From assembly GCF_016907255.1 (NCBI RefSeq), contig NZ_JAFBBQ010000001.1:2294001-2358000 (forward strand): a stretch of 64,000 bases of DNA. The letters are read 5' to 3'. This stretch comes from Microbacterium keratanolyticum. GTDB lineage: Bacteria; Actinomycetota; Actinomycetes; Actinomycetales; Microbacteriaceae. Position 1 is the first letter of the stretch. Each line of letters starts with the position of its first letter. Both the position numbers and the translations under genes were made by a program. This document shows, piece after piece, positions 18,792 through 28,873 of the stretch. Under the pieces are notes generated by a model. It was not told the DNA's origin. It was given only the letters and a program-made list of their open reading frames with translations, and searched no databases.

Positions 18792-20186
18792 GTGACTCTC
18801 CGCCTCTACGACACCCGCGCGCAGCAACTGCGCGACTTCGTTCCGCTCGACGCCTCGAACGTGACGATGTACGTGTGTGGACCCACGGTGCAGTCCGGCC
18901 CGCATATCGGGCATGTGCGCGCGGCGCTCAGCTTCGACATTCTGCGGCGCTGGCTCGACCGCAGCTACGGCCGAGTCACGTTCGTGCGCAACGTCACCGA
19001 CATCGACGACAAGGTTCTCGCGAACGCGAGTGACACCGAGTCGTGGTGGGCTCTGGCGTACCGGATGGAGCAGGAGTTCAGCGCTGCCTATGCGGCCGTC
19101 GGCATCCTCACGCCCACATACGAGCCGCGCGCGACTGCATCGATCCCACAGATGCAGGAGCTCATTCAGACGCTCATCGAGCGCGGACACGCGTACGCGG
19201 CCGCGGGAGATGTGTACTTCGACGTGCGCTCATGGGCAGACTACGGTGCCCTCACCCGCCAGTCCGTGGATGCCATGGAAGCCGCCGCCGACGCGGATCC
19301 TCGTGGCAAGCGCAATCCGCAGGACTTCGCGCTGTGGAAGGGCGCCAAGGCCGGCGAGCCCGCGGATGCGACCTGGCAGTCGCCGTGGGGTGCGGGGCGC
19401 CCCGGCTGGCACATCGAGTGCTCGGCCATGGCCAAGCGCTACCTCGGCGCAGAGTTCGACATCCACGGCGGTGGCCTCGATCTGCGCTTCCCGCATCACG
19501 AGAACGAGCTGGCTCAGTCGAGTGCGGCCGGTGACGGCTTCGCCCGGTACTGGGTGCACAACGGCCTGGTGAATGTGAATGGCCAGAAGATGTCGAAGTC
19601 GCTCGGCAACTTCCTCCTCGCGGAGGATGTACTGGCGGCACGGGATCCGCTCGTCGTCCGCTACGCGCTCGCGGCCGCCCACTACCGCTCCAGCCTCGAT
19701 CTCACCGAAGGGTCGTGGCAGGAGGCCGAGGCGGCGCTCGGCCGCATCCGCTCGTTCCTGGAGCGCGTCGCACGCGCTGCGGGGGACAGTGAGCGCGAGG
19801 GCTCCGTTCCGGATGCGTTCGCTGCGGCCATGGATGACGACCTCGGCGTCCCGCAGGCACTCGCCGTCGTCCACGAGACCGTGCGCGCCGGCAACTCGGC
19901 ACTCGACGCCGGAGACAGTGCGACAGCCCTCGGACACGCGGCGTCGGTGTCGCGCATGCTCGGCGTGCTCGGACTCGACCCCGCCGCCCCCGAATGGGCG
20001 CACGCACAGGGAGGAGCCGAGGCATCCGCTCTCGACGTCCTCGTGCAGACCATGATCACCCAGCGCGCCCAGGCGCGCGCAGACAAAGACTGGGCCGCAG
20101 CGGATCGCATCCGCGATGCGATCGCCGCAGCGGGCATCGTGCTCGAAGACGGCCCCGACGGAACACATTGGAGCATTGATGGCTAA
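18792..20186 (+). CDS. cysS: Cysteinyl-tRNA synthetase
   Basis: 464-aa class I synthetase charging tRNA-Cys. The zinc/cysteine-binding site begins with Cys29 in [20 protein letters not shown], which also carries the HIGH motif; further zinc ligands are in WHIECSAMA and [12 protein letters not shown], and the KMSKS loop is [11 protein letters not shown]. The C-terminal helical DALR-type domain follows. The GTG start at 18792 is preceded by TAAGCT at 18780 (leaderless). Its stop overlaps the start of rlmB by 8 nt, the same coupled order as in mycobacteria. Confidence 0.96.
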   Translation: MTLRLYDTRAQQLRDFVPLDASNVTMYVCGPTVQSGPHIGHVRAALSFDILRRWLDRSYGRVTFVRNVTDIDDKVLANASDTESWWALAYRMEQEFSAAYAAVGILTPTYEPRATASIPQMQELIQTLIERGHAYAAAGDVYFDVRSWADYGALTRQSVDAMEAAADADPRGKRNPQDFALWKGAKAGEPADATWQSPWGAGRPGWHIECSAMAKRYLGAEFDIHGGGLDLRFPHHENELAQSSAAGDGFARYWVHNGLVNVNGQKMSKSLGNFLLAEDVLAARDPLVVRYALAAAHYRSSLDLTEGSWQEAEAALGRIRSFLERVARAAGDSEREGSVPDAFAAAMDDDLGVPQALAVVHETVRAGNSALDAGDSATALGHAASVSRMLGVLGLDPAAPEWAHAQGGAEASALDVLVQTMITQRAQARADKDWAAADRIRDAIAAAGIVLEDGPDGTHWSIDG

Positions 20187-21180
20187 GTTCGGAAACCCCT
20201 CTGCGGGCAAGAAGAAGAAGGGCCCGTCGAAGGGCACAGGCGGCCTCGGCCGCAAGGCGCTGGAGGGACGGGGTCCGACCCCGAAGGCCGAGGATCGCGC
20301 CTGGCACCCGGCGGGCAAGCGCAAGGCCGCGGCGGAGCGTTTCGCGGCAGCCGGTGGAAAGGGCAAGCCCGGTCAGCGTCCGCAGTCGGGCAGCAACCCG
20401 AACCGTCAGGTGCGCGCGAAGGATGCGGCCGCTGACATCGAGACCGTCACCGGACGCAACTCTGTGCTCGAAGCACTGCGCACGAAGATCCCCGCGACGG
20501 CACTGTACGTCGCGCAGCGCGTCGAGATGGACGACCGCGTCAAGGAGATGCTCTCGATCGCCACCAACCGGGGTATCCCGGTCATGGAGGTCACGCGCCA
20601 GGAGCTCGACCGGATGGCGGGCTTCGACGGCGTGCACCAGGGCGTCGCCATCAAGGTGCCGCCGTATGAGTACGCCCACCCGCAGGACCTGCTCGAGAAG
20701 GTCATCGACCGCGGCCAGGTTCCGCTGTTCGTCGCACTCGACGGCATCACCGACCCCCGCAATCTCGGCGCGATCATCCGCTCGACCGCAGCCTTCGGCG
20801 GACACGGCATCATCCTGCCGCAGCGCCGCTCCGCCGGCGTCAACTCTGCCGCGTGGAAGACGAGCGCCGGCGCGGCTGCGCGGCTGCCCGTCGCGCTCGC
20901 CGCGAACCTGACCACCATGCTGAAGGAGTTCAAGAAGCAGGGCGTCTTCGTGCTCGGCCTCGACGGCGACGGTGACGTGTCCCTGCCCGCGCTCGAGCTC
21001 GCCGACCGCCCGGTCGTGATCGTCGTCGGCTCGGAGGGCAAGGGGCTCTCGCGCCTGGTCACCGAGACCTGCGACCAGATCGTCTCGATCCCGATCTCCA
21101 CCGCGACCGAGTCGCTCAACGCCGGTATCGCGACCTCCGTCGCGCTGTACCAGGTTGCGACGACGCGAGCGGCGAAGTAA
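20179..21180 (+). CDS. rlmB: 23S rRNA (guanosine-2'-O-)-methyltransferase RlmB, TrmH/SpoU family
   Basis: 333-aa enzyme predicted to methylate the ribose of G2251 (E. coli numbering) in 23S rRNA. A basic, glycine-rich N-terminal extension of about 75 residues ([20 protein letters not shown]) is followed by the substrate-binding domain ([12 protein letters not shown]) and the SPOUT knot: motif 1 [20 protein letters not shown], motif 2 [10 protein letters not shown], motif 3 [20 protein letters not shown]. The extension is typical of actinobacterial members. The ATG overlaps the cysS stop by 8 nt. Confidence 0.93.
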   Translation: MAKFGNPSAGKKKKGPSKGTGGLGRKALEGRGPTPKAEDRAWHPAGKRKAAAERFAAAGGKGKPGQRPQSGSNPNRQVRAKDAAADIETVTGRNSVLEALRTKIPATALYVAQRVEMDDRVKEMLSIATNRGIPVMEVTRQELDRMAGFDGVHQGVAIKVPPYEYAHPQDLLEKVIDRGQVPLFVALDGITDPRNLGAIIRSTAAFGGHGIILPQRRSAGVNSAAWKTSAGAAARLPVALAANLTTMLKEFKKQGVFVLGLDGDGDVSLPALELADRPVVIVVGSEGKGLSRLVTETCDQIVSIPISTATESLNAGIATSVALYQVATTRAAK

Positions 21181-21199
21181 GACACGGAAACGTCGTGAG

Positions 21200-21243
21200 A
21201 ACGCCGCGGTCGGTTCGGGAATACCCGATTCGAACGCGGCGTT
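21200..21243 (+). terminator. Cruciform terminator after rlmB
   Basis: Outer stem AACGCCGCG (21200-21208) with CGCGGCGTT (21235-21243) encloses an inner stem TCGGG/CCCGA. It lies 20 nt past the rlmB stop codon. Confidence 0.65.
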
Positions 21244-21278
21244 TCGATTGATATTGCGCCCGATCGGAAGGACACCAC

Positions 21279-21923
21279 ATGGCTCGCATCGTCGTCATCG
21301 GAGGAACCGGCTACGCCGGAGGACACATCGTCGCAGAGGCGGTGCGTCGTGGGCATGAGGTCGTGGCGTTCTCCCGCTCTGCCCCTGAGGCTCCGGTGGA
21401 GGGTGCGCGCTACGTGCAGGGCTCGGTGCTCGACCCTGAGGCCGTGCGTCAGGTCGTCGACGGTGCGGATGCGGTCATCTCGTCGCTCTCTCCTCGGGGA
21501 GACATGAGCGACCTGGCTGTCGACGCCCTCGGCGGAGTCGCCGCAGCGCTCACCGGCACGTCGACTCGACTGGGCGTCGTGGGTGGTGCGGGCGGAAGCC
21601 TGACCGCGCCGGGCGGTCCGCGTCTGTTCGATCTCGAGTTCCCCGAGGAGTACAAGCACGAGGCGCAGGCCGGAATTGACGCACTGGCTCTGCTTGAGGC
21701 ATCCGACCCGTCGCTGGACTGGTTCTTCGTGCACCCTGCTGAGGTCTTCGGGCCGTGGGCCGAGGGTGAGCGCACCGGGCACTACCGCCGTGGTGACGAC
21801 GGCGTGCTGATCCGCGACGCGGACGGCACCTCCACGATCTCCGGCGCCGACTTCGCCATGGCGATCGTCGACGAGATCGAGCGCCCCGCGCACCACCGTG
21901 CGCGTTTCACCGTCGGCTACTGA
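21279..21923 (+). CDS. NAD(P)-binding atypical SDR protein
   Basis: 214-aa Rossmann protein of the NAD(P)H-binding family (YwnB/BVR-B type). The dinucleotide motif is IVVIGGTGYAGGHIV; it lacks the classical SDR Tyr-x-x-x-Lys pair, instead showing LDWFFVHPAEVFGPW and the C-terminal ISGADFAMAIVDEIE typical of this subgroup. Homologues act as flavin or quinone reductases or as stress sensors; the substrate here is unknown. AAGGAC precedes the ATG. It ends 7 nt from the stop of the convergent DUF4032 gene. Confidence 0.85.
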   Translation: MARIVVIGGTGYAGGHIVAEAVRRGHEVVAFSRSAPEAPVEGARYVQGSVLDPEAVRQVVDGADAVISSLSPRGDMSDLAVDALGGVAAALTGTSTRLGVVGGAGGSLTAPGGPRLFDLEFPEEYKHEAQAGIDALALLEASDPSLDWFFVHPAEVFGPWAEGERTGHYRRGDDGVLIRDADGTSTISGADFAMAIVDEIERPAHHRARFTVGY

Positions 21924-21930
21924 GCTCCGT

Positions 21931-23235
21931 TCAGACCAGATCGCGCCAGTCGACCGCATCCGCGTCGTCGTCGAGATTGATCATCCCGGTGATCACCGGC
22001 AGCGACATCGTCTCGGTCGGTGGTCCCATGATCGTCGCCTCGTCTCGACGGTGGCGCAGCACCTGATCGATGTATGACGTGAGCACCTCCGCCAGCGCGA
22101 CAGAGCGCCCTTGCGCCTGCGAGAGGTACCAGCGGTGCTCCAGCACCTGGTGGAACACCTCCGCCGGTTCGAGCTTCGCCCGCAGATCGTAGGGAATCGC
22201 GCGCACCACCGGCTCGAAGACGCGGGTCAGCCACTCGTGCGCGTACATCTCCTCGTCGACCCAGTCCTTGGTGGATCGGGCGCGGAACTCGTCGAGATCG
22301 TTCAGCAGGCGGCGCGCCTGGTTCTCCTCGACGTCGAGACCGGTGAGGCGGATGAGGCGTCGCTGGTGGTGTCCGGCATCGACGACCTTCGGCTGGATCT
22401 GCACGCGTGTGCCATCCGCCGTCGTCTGAATCGACATCTCGCCGATGTCGAAGCCGAGCGCGTTGAGTTTCTCGACGCGCTCGGTGATGCGCCAGGTCTC
22501 ACCGGCGGCGAAGGACTCATGCGCAGTGAGCGCTGCCCACAGCGAGTGGTATGAGGAGACGATGCCATCGGCGATCGCGACGGCGTCCACGCCATGCTCC
22601 AGCCGTCCGCCCGCCGCCAGATCCATGATCTCCCCGGCGATGTTCGTGCGCGCGACATCCAGGTCGTGCAGGCGCTGTCCGTCGGTGAGTCCGCTCTCAT
22701 GCAGCTCGCCCGTCTCCGCGTCGACCAGGTAGGCGGCGAATGCGCCGGCGTCGCGGCGGAAGAGGGCATTCGAGAGGGAGACGTCGCCCCAGAAGAACCC
22801 GACGTTGTGCAGGCGCACGAGCAGGAGTGCGAGGGCATCGACGAGTCGGGTGGCGGTGTCCGGGCGCAGCACCTGGGTGAACAGGGCGCGATAGGGCATC
22901 GAGAAGCGCAGGTGGGTGGTCACGAGAGCCGCGGGCAGGGGAGCGCCCGAGGCATCCGCGCGACCGGCGATCACCGCGACCCGCTCGACGCACGGCACCG
23001 CAAGACGCGCGAGGTTGCCGAGCATCTCGTACTCACGCCGGGCCATCTCCTCGGTCGTCTCTTTGACGGCCACGACGCGACCCGACAGATCGGCGAATCG
23101 GACCAGATGCCGAGACAGGCCCTTCGGAAGCGACACGATGGTCTGCGATGGCCACTTGGCCAGCGGCGTCGACCACGGCAGCGCCAGCAGCCCGGGATCG
23201 ACCGTGCTCGCCGTGATGCTCAACGATTTCTGCAT
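21931..23235 (-). CDS. DUF4032 protein with kinase-like N-terminal fold
   Basis: 434-aa protein. An aminoglycoside-phosphotransferase-like pattern is visible in the first half: VVAVKETTEEMARREYEML (Lys and Glu of an N-lobe), then LHNVGFFWGDVSLSNALFRR (equivalent of the catalytic HxD loop, here WGD with Asn) and AYLVDAETGEL (equivalent of DFG). The second half is the DUF4032 domain, including EHRWYLSQAQGRSV. Function is not established; a lipopolysaccharide- or sugar-kinase-like role is an inference only. The gene stands alone upstream of the msiK-type ATPase, same strand, with 79 nt between them. Confidence 0.8.
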   Translation of the reverse strand: MQKSLSITASTVDPGLLALPWSTPLAKWPSQTIVSLPKGLSRHLVRFADLSGRVVAVKETTEEMARREYEMLGNLARLAVPCVERVAVIAGRADASGAPLPAALVTTHLRFSMPYRALFTQVLRPDTATRLVDALALLLVRLHNVGFFWGDVSLSNALFRRDAGAFAAYLVDAETGELHESGLTDGQRLHDLDVARTNIAGEIMDLAAGGRLEHGVDAVAIADGIVSSYHSLWAALTAHESFAAGETWRITERVEKLNALGFDIGEMSIQTTADGTRVQIQPKVVDAGHHQRRLIRLTGLDVEENQARRLLNDLDEFRARSTKDWVDEEMYAHEWLTRVFEPVVRAIPYDLRAKLEPAEVFHQVLEHRWYLSQAQGRSVALAEVLTSYIDQVLRHRRDEATIMGPPTETMSLPVITGMINLDDDADAVDWRDLV

Positions 23236-23314
23236 CCGAGACCTCTCGTGCTCGCCAGACGAAAAGAGCGCGGCACGGGAGACCGAAGTCTGCCCGTGCC
23301 GCGCTCCGCGAGAA

Positions 23315-24418
<1,104 letters not shown>

Positions 24419-24628
24419 GGCATTTTCTCCTTCACCGGCGGTACGTGCCGGGCGATCCTTCGTGATGGAAGCGGCGGTGCGATCCGCCGTGGCCCGTCTT
24501 TGGGCCAGGTTCAGTATGGCATGACCGGCCGTGTCTGGGAATTTCTCAGCCTGTCTCGTTAACATCGATCTATTGCTTCGCGCAATCCACCGGGGGAAAC
24601 CCATCCCCGCAAACTCTCAAGAGGAACG

Positions 24629-25576
24629 ATGTCGAGCGACGAGACGCCGAACGTCCCCACCACCCGCAATTCGCGCGAGGCGGTCCGGGAAAAGGCCCAG
24701 CAGGTGCATGCCCAGCAGTCCAGAGCCCGCGTCATCCGACGCTCGGTGCTCGGGGTCGTGGCGGTGCTCGTTGTCGGTGGCATCGCGGCCGGGGTTGTGT
24801 GGGCCGTCAGCTCCTCGGCGTCCAAGCCCGAGCTCACACCTTCAAACATGAAGGACGACGGCGTCGTGCTCCGCGCGGTCAGCGCGGAAGACACGGGTGA
24901 GATCCCCGCGACGCCGACTCCGGATGACGCGACTGCCACGCCCGCTCCCACGGCGTTGCCGACGGTGGCCGCGGGTGCGGTCGACATCCACGTGTATGTG
25001 GACTACCTCTCGCCGGGTGCCGGTCAGTTCGAGCGCGCCAACGCGCGCCAGCTGGCGAGCTGGATCGACCAGGGCGCGGCGACCGTCGCGTACCACCCGG
25101 TCGCTCTCCTGACGGCCAACTCCAGCGGTACCAAGTACTCACTGCGTGCGGCTGCGGCCTCGGCCTGCGTGGCCTCGTTGTCGAACGACAAGTTCGCCGC
25201 GTACAACCACGAGCTGCTGCTCAGCCAGCCGGAACTCGACACCGCCGGAAAGAGCGATGAAGAGCTGGCGGACATCGCGGTCGCCGTCGGAGTGGAACGA
25301 CCGAAGGACGTGCGTGCCTGCATTCAGGGCAAGGACTTCGCCTCCTGGGCGAAGGACGCCACGGCCCGTGCGCTCGAGGGGCCGCTGCCCGGATCAAAGG
25401 ATCTCGTTCTGAACGGCGCCCCGACGATCGTCGTGAACGGCCGCGCCTACGTGGGCGCGCTCGACGACCCGGCGGAGTTCTCGCAGTTCGTGCAGGACAT
25501 CGCCAGCGATGCGTACTTCTCCACGCCGACTCCCACGCCGACCCCGACTCCGACCGAGACGGTTCCGGCGAGCTGA
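24629..25576 (+). CDS. Membrane-anchored thioredoxin-fold (DsbA-like) protein without CxxC
   Basis: 315-aa protein. A cytoplasmic N-terminus is followed by one membrane helix (about 36-60), a Pro/Thr/Ala linker (94-115) and a DsbA/FrnE-type thioredoxin domain. The active-site strand reads HVYVDYLSPGAGQFERANAR: residues 128-131 are S-P-G-A where family members have C-P-x-C. The cis-Pro loop GAPTIVVNG (Pro265) is intact, as are C180 and C231, which in homologues form a structural pair. The C-terminus is a TPTPTPTP repeat. It is therefore predicted to be a non-redox binding or chaperone protein outside the membrane. Confidence 0.85.
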   Translation: MSSDETPNVPTTRNSREAVREKAQQVHAQQSRARVIRRSVLGVVAVLVVGGIAAGVVWAVSSSASKPELTPSNMKDDGVVLRAVSAEDTGEIPATPTPDDATATPAPTALPTVAAGAVDIHVYVDYLSPGAGQFERANARQLASWIDQGAATVAYHPVALLTANSSGTKYSLRAAAASACVASLSNDKFAAYNHELLLSQPELDTAGKSDEELADIAVAVGVERPKDVRACIQGKDFASWAKDATARALEGPLPGSKDLVLNGAPTIVVNGRAYVGALDDPAEFSQFVQDIASDAYFSTPTPTPTPTPTETVPAS

Positions 25577-25630
25577 ATCTGCCCCGTAGACTGGGGACGA
25601 CCCCGCACCGGAATCGGAGCGGACGGTCTC

Positions 25631-25703
25631 GCCGACTTGGCGCAATTGGTAGCGCACCGTACTTGTAATACGGGGGTTGCAGGTTCAAGTCCTGTAGTCG
25701 GCA
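25631..25703 (+). tRNA. tRNA-Thr (anticodon TGT)
   Basis: 73-nt cloverleaf: acceptor GCCGACT (25631-25637) pairs with AGTCGGC (25696-25702), discriminator A at 25703. The anticodon arm is CCGTA/TACGG around CTTGTAA, giving TGT; the T arm contains GGTTCAAGTCC. CCA is not encoded. Reads ACA codons, which are rare in this GC-rich genome. Confidence 0.97.
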
Positions 25704-25710
25704 CCTCAAG

Positions 25711-25746
25711 GATCTCCCTCGTTCTCTGCGAAGAGCGAGGGAGATT
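25711..25746 (+). terminator. Terminator after tRNA-Thr
   Basis: Stem GATCTCCCTCGTTCT with AGAGCGAGGGAGATT (one G-T pair), loop of about 5-6 nt, starting 8 nt after the tRNA. It also closes the convergent SRAP gene. Confidence 0.75.
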
Positions 25747-25750
25747 CTCG

Positions 25751-26398
25751 TCAGAACAGAGTGTGGTTCTGCTGCTGCGGTCGCTGCGGCTGCACTTCGA
25801 TGCGTGACGCCACGCCGGCGGATGCCCCGGCGGCGGCGCTGATCAGCTCGCCTGCGGGGGCATCGCTGGAGAGCCACTCCTCGGCGAAGCCCGCGGGGAT
25901 GAGCAGGGGCATCCGGTCATGGATCTCGCGGACGCGGTCTCTGGCGTCTTCCATCACGATGCTGAAGCAGGTGACCTCCAGCCCGTCTGCGGTGCGACCC
26001 GGGCGCGTGACGGCGGCGAGGCCGAGCATCTCGTCGCCGGGGAGTGCGAAGTGCTGCCAGATGCGCGAGGGCTTCTGCATCTCACGCCAGTACGACGCGG
26101 GAACGATCGCGCGCTCGGGAAGGGCCCCGCGTGCGGATGCCAGTCGCTCGGAGCGCGTGTTGATGGACGCGAAGCCTGCGGGTGCGCCGTTCACGAGGTA
26201 CCCCCACCAGCCGAGCTCCCAACGATCGGAGCCGCGGATGATCGGATTCAGGTTGCGGCGGTTCTTGCCCGTCGGGAGAAGGACCTCGCCCGCGTTCTCG
26301 CGTGACCAGGCACGCAGGCCCTCGAGCATGTTCGCCTCGAGGGCAGCGCGGTACTCCTCGTCGTTGTAGCGGGGATCCAGCCCATAGCTCGCGCACAT
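25751..26398 (-). CDS. SOS response-associated peptidase (SRAP/HMCES/YedK family)
   Basis: 215-aa protein. Removal of Met exposes the catalytic Cys2 (MCASYGLDPR), which in the family crosslinks to abasic sites in single-stranded DNA and protects them. Conserved residues follow: Asn in INTRSERL, the Glu aligned with the family GFYEW motif in VPASYWREMQKPS, and His in IHDRMPLLIPA. The sequence around the Glu (SYWREM in place of GFYEW) marks a divergent subgroup. It ends just beyond the tRNA-Thr terminator and is divergent from the YdcZ-type transporter gene. Confidence 0.88.
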   Translation of the reverse strand: MCASYGLDPRYNDEEYRAALEANMLEGLRAWSRENAGEVLLPTGKNRRNLNPIIRGSDRWELGWWGYLVNGAPAGFASINTRSERLASARGALPERAIVPASYWREMQKPSRIWQHFALPGDEMLGLAAVTRPGRTADGLEVTCFSIVMEDARDRVREIHDRMPLLIPAGFAEEWLSSDAPAGELISAAAGASAGVASRIEVQPQRPQQQNHTLF

Positions 26399-26466
26399 GA
26401 CGTCAGAGTACGCGCGGGCGCCGACATCCGACAGGACATGCCGCGACCGGCGGTAGCCTTGGACGA

Positions 26467-27414
26467 GTGACCGAGAACTCCGCCGCCCGCATGCCCACGA
26501 TCGTCGCGGTCGGCAGTGCGGTGTCGATCGGCGTGATGACGGCCATACAGGCGCGGATCAATGGCGTCCTGGGCGTCACGCTCGACGATGGGATCCTCGC
26601 CGGTTTCGTCTCCTTCAGCGTCGGCCTGATCGCGCTCGTCGTTCTCCTGCCACTCATGCCGCGTGCGCGACGCGGAGTCGCCGCACTGTGGTACGGGTTG
26701 CGCACGCGCAGCATCCCGTTCTGGATGCTCCTCGGCGGCGCCTGCGGTGCGCTCACCGTCTCGACGCAGGGGCTGGTTGCCGGCGCTCTCGGCGTCGCGC
26801 TCTTCACCGTCGGCGTGGTTGCCGGTCAGACTCTGCACGGCCTCGTGCTCGATCGCATCGGCTTCGGGCCGGCCGGTGTCGTCGCCGTGACACCCGGCCG
26901 GGTCATCGGCGGCGCTCTCGTGCTCGTCGCGGTGGGGATCTCGCTCGGCGGCGACGTTCTCTCGCAGGCGCCCCTGTGGATGCTGCTGCTGCCGTTCGTC
27001 GCCGGCGTCGGCATCGCCTGGCAGTCCGCCGCCAACGGGCGTCTGGCGCAGCGTGTGCAGTCGCCGATCGTGGCGACCTTCGCCAGTTTCTTCGGCGGTG
27101 CGATTCTGCTCGCGGTCGCCGCGATCGTGAACATCGTCGTCACGGGTCCGCCCGCGCCGTTCCCGACGGAGCCATGGCTCTACGTCGGGGGCCTGATCGG
27201 TGTCGTGTACATCCTGCTCGGCACGTTCATCGTCGCGAGGATCGGTGTGCTCCTGCTGGGGCTCGGCTCTGTGCTGGGTCAGCTGCTGACGTCCGCGATC
27301 ATCGACCTCGTCTGGCCTGCGGCGGCAGGTCCCGCCGTATGGCAGATCATCACGATGGTCCTCGTCGGGCTCGCGGCCGTGTTCGTGGCGATGCCCCGTC
27401 GTCGCCGCGGCTAG
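26467..27414 (+). CDS. DMT-superfamily membrane protein (DUF606/YdcZ type)
   Basis: 315-aa integral membrane protein with about ten hydrophobic segments arranged as two homologous halves (each with the pattern ...SVGLIALVVLLPL and ...FFGGAILLAVAAI), matching tandem DUF606 domains fused in one chain. The transported compound is unknown. The GTG at 26467 is preceded by TAGCCT at 26454-26459, so the transcript is probably leaderless. Its TAG stop overlaps by three bases the stop of the convergent nitroreductase gene. Confidence 0.85.
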   Translation: MTENSAARMPTIVAVGSAVSIGVMTAIQARINGVLGVTLDDGILAGFVSFSVGLIALVVLLPLMPRARRGVAALWYGLRTRSIPFWMLLGGACGALTVSTQGLVAGALGVALFTVGVVAGQTLHGLVLDRIGFGPAGVVAVTPGRVIGGALVLVAVGISLGGDVLSQAPLWMLLLPFVAGVGIAWQSAANGRLAQRVQSPIVATFASFFGGAILLAVAAIVNIVVTGPPAPFPTEPWLYVGGLIGVVYILLGTFIVARIGVLLLGLGSVLGQLLTSAIIDLVWPAAAGPAVWQIITMVLVGLAAVFVAMPRRRRG

Positions 27415-28046
27415 GACTTCTTCTTCGCCTTCTTCTTATTGTTCTTCTTGTCCTTCTTGGCCTTCTTCACGGGCGCCTCGACGTGCGCAGCATCCGCGTC
27501 CTTCTTCGGCTTCGGCGCGGGCATCCGCGACATCAGCTCGCGCGCTTTGACCTCTTTGCGTCGGCCGGGCTTTCCCGCGGGCTTTCCGCCCACGTACAGC
27601 CAGCCGAGCAGCTGCTCGTTCTTGCCGAGGCCGTGCGCCTTCGCGACAGCCCGCGAGCGGGTGTAGTGGCCTGTGCGCCAGATTACGCCCCAGCCCGCCT
27701 CATCAAGCAGCAGGCTGAGCATATGGGCGACGCCGGATGCGACAGCCTCCTGCTCCCACATCGGAACCTTCTCGCTGGGGCGGTAGCTGGCGACCACCGC
27801 GATCAGCAGCGGCGCGCGCAGGGGCTTGCTCGAGGGAGACTTGTCGCCCTGCGCTTTCGCGATCGCCGCTCCCAGCGCGAGGCGGTCGTCGCCACGCAGT
27901 TCGATCAGACGCCACGGGCGCAGCGAGGAGTGATCCGCGACGCGACCGGCTGCAGCGACCAGAGTGACGAGATCCTCGTGCGAGGGGGCGACATCGGTGA
28001 CCTTGGACCGGGACTGGCGTGCGCGGATCGCGTCGAGTGCGGTCAC
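27411..28046 (-). CDS. Nitroreductase-family protein with lysine-rich tail
   Basis: 211-aa FMN-dependent oxidoreductase-like protein. The fold is recognised from DHSSLRPWRLIELRGDDR (phosphate-binding Arg of the FMN site), APLLIAVVASYRPSEKVPMWEQEAVASGVAHMLSLL and GWGVIWRTGHYTRSRAV; LGWLYVGGKPAGKPG is the last strand. The final 40 residues are mostly Lys, Ala and Pro (KKAKKDKKNNKKKAKKKS) and may bind nucleic acid or membrane. The GTG start at 28046 overlaps the msrB stop (GTGA), so it is coupled to msrB; a longer in-frame reading would overlap msrB and is rejected. Confidence 0.85.
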   Translation of the reverse strand: MTALDAIRARQSRSKVTDVAPSHEDLVTLVAAAGRVADHSSLRPWRLIELRGDDRLALGAAIAKAQGDKSPSSKPLRAPLLIAVVASYRPSEKVPMWEQEAVASGVAHMLSLLLDEAGWGVIWRTGHYTRSRAVAKAHGLGKNEQLLGWLYVGGKPAGKPGRRKEVKARELMSRMPAPKPKKDADAAHVEAPVKKAKKDKKNNKKKAKKKS

Positions 28047-28456
28047 GACTCGGGAGCGGCGTCGGGCTGGAAGTTCAGCGCAACCGAGTTCATGCAGTAG
28101 CGGTCGCCTGTTGGTGTGCCGAAACCGTCGGGGAAGACGTGGCCGAGGTGTGAACCGCACGCGGCGCAGCGGACTTCGGTGCGCACCATGCCGAGGGTCG
28201 TGTCTTCGATGAGCTCGACGGCCTCCGGTCGGATCGACTCGTAGAAGCTCGGCCAGCCGCATCCGGAATCGAACTTCGTGCCGCTGCGGAACAGCTCCGC
28301 ACCACACGCACCACAGGCGTAGAGGCCTGCGCGCTCTTCGTCGAGAAGTGCGCCGGTCCAGGGACGCTCGGTCGCGGCCTGGCGCAGGACGGCGTAGCTG
28401 GACTCGTCCAGCTCGGCGCGCCATTCGCTATCGGTCTTGTTCACGCGGTACGACAT
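28043..28456 (-). CDS. msrB: Peptide methionine (R)-S-oxide reductase MsrB
   Basis: 137-aa repair enzyme reducing the R-epimer of methionine sulfoxide. Two zinc CxxC pairs (YACGACG and VRCAACGSHLGHVF), the substrate-binding GCGWPSFYE, and the catalytic Cys in GDRYCMNSVALNF are all present. AGGAGGA precedes the ATG. It leads a two-gene operon with the nitroreductase, suggesting a shared response to oxidative or electrophile stress (inference). Confidence 0.96.
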   Translation of the reverse strand: MSYRVNKTDSEWRAELDESSYAVLRQAATERPWTGALLDEERAGLYACGACGAELFRSGTKFDSGCGWPSFYESIRPEAVELIEDTTLGMVRTEVRCAACGSHLGHVFPDGFGTPTGDRYCMNSVALNFQPDAAPES

Positions 28457-28569
28457 GGATCCTCCTGTGTTGCATCTATTCTCAACCCATTTCGGCGTGG
28501 TCGGGGCAAGCGGATGCCACGCGAGCGCGCCTGCGGTGATGCGAGACCCGCCCGCCGTAGCCTGGATGC

Positions 28570-28827
28570 ATGACCGAGGAGTTGAGCGAGCGCGAGCGTG
28601 AGATCCTCGCGCTGGAGGCGCGCTGGCCGCAGCACAGTGGCGCGAAAGAGCAGGTGATTCGCGTCGATCTGGAGCTTGCGCCCGCCCGCTACTACCAGCT
28701 CCTCGGACGTTTGATCCTCACCGAGCGTGCCCTGGCGCACGACCCGATGCTCGTTCGTCGCCTGCGCCGACGCGAGGAGCAGAGCGCCGAGCGTCGCGTC
28801 GCCCGAAGCGCCGGATACCGCGGCTGA
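28570..28827 (+). CDS. DUF3263 protein
   Basis: 85-aa basic helical protein of the actinobacterial DUF3263 family, recognised from LSEREREILALEARWPQHSG and RYYQLLGRLI. The family is nearly always found just upstream of a LytR_C-domain protein in this phylum, as here; function is unknown, though the HTH-like N-terminus suggests nucleic acid binding. TAGCCT at 28558-28563 places the transcription start at the ATG. Confidence 0.9.
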   Translation: MTEELSEREREILALEARWPQHSGAKEQVIRVDLELAPARYYQLLGRLILTERALAHDPMLVRRLRRREEQSAERRVARSAGYRG

Positions 28828-28873
28828 GAGTCTGATCGTCACGCGTACAGGTCGGTGCGGATAGCATCGAGGG

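Noticed and set aside
25530..25575. Short tandem repeat ACTCCGACGCC-type in the thioredoxin-fold gene
   Set aside because: It encodes a TPTPTP tail and is a normal low-complexity coding repeat, not a regulatory or CRISPR-like repeat.
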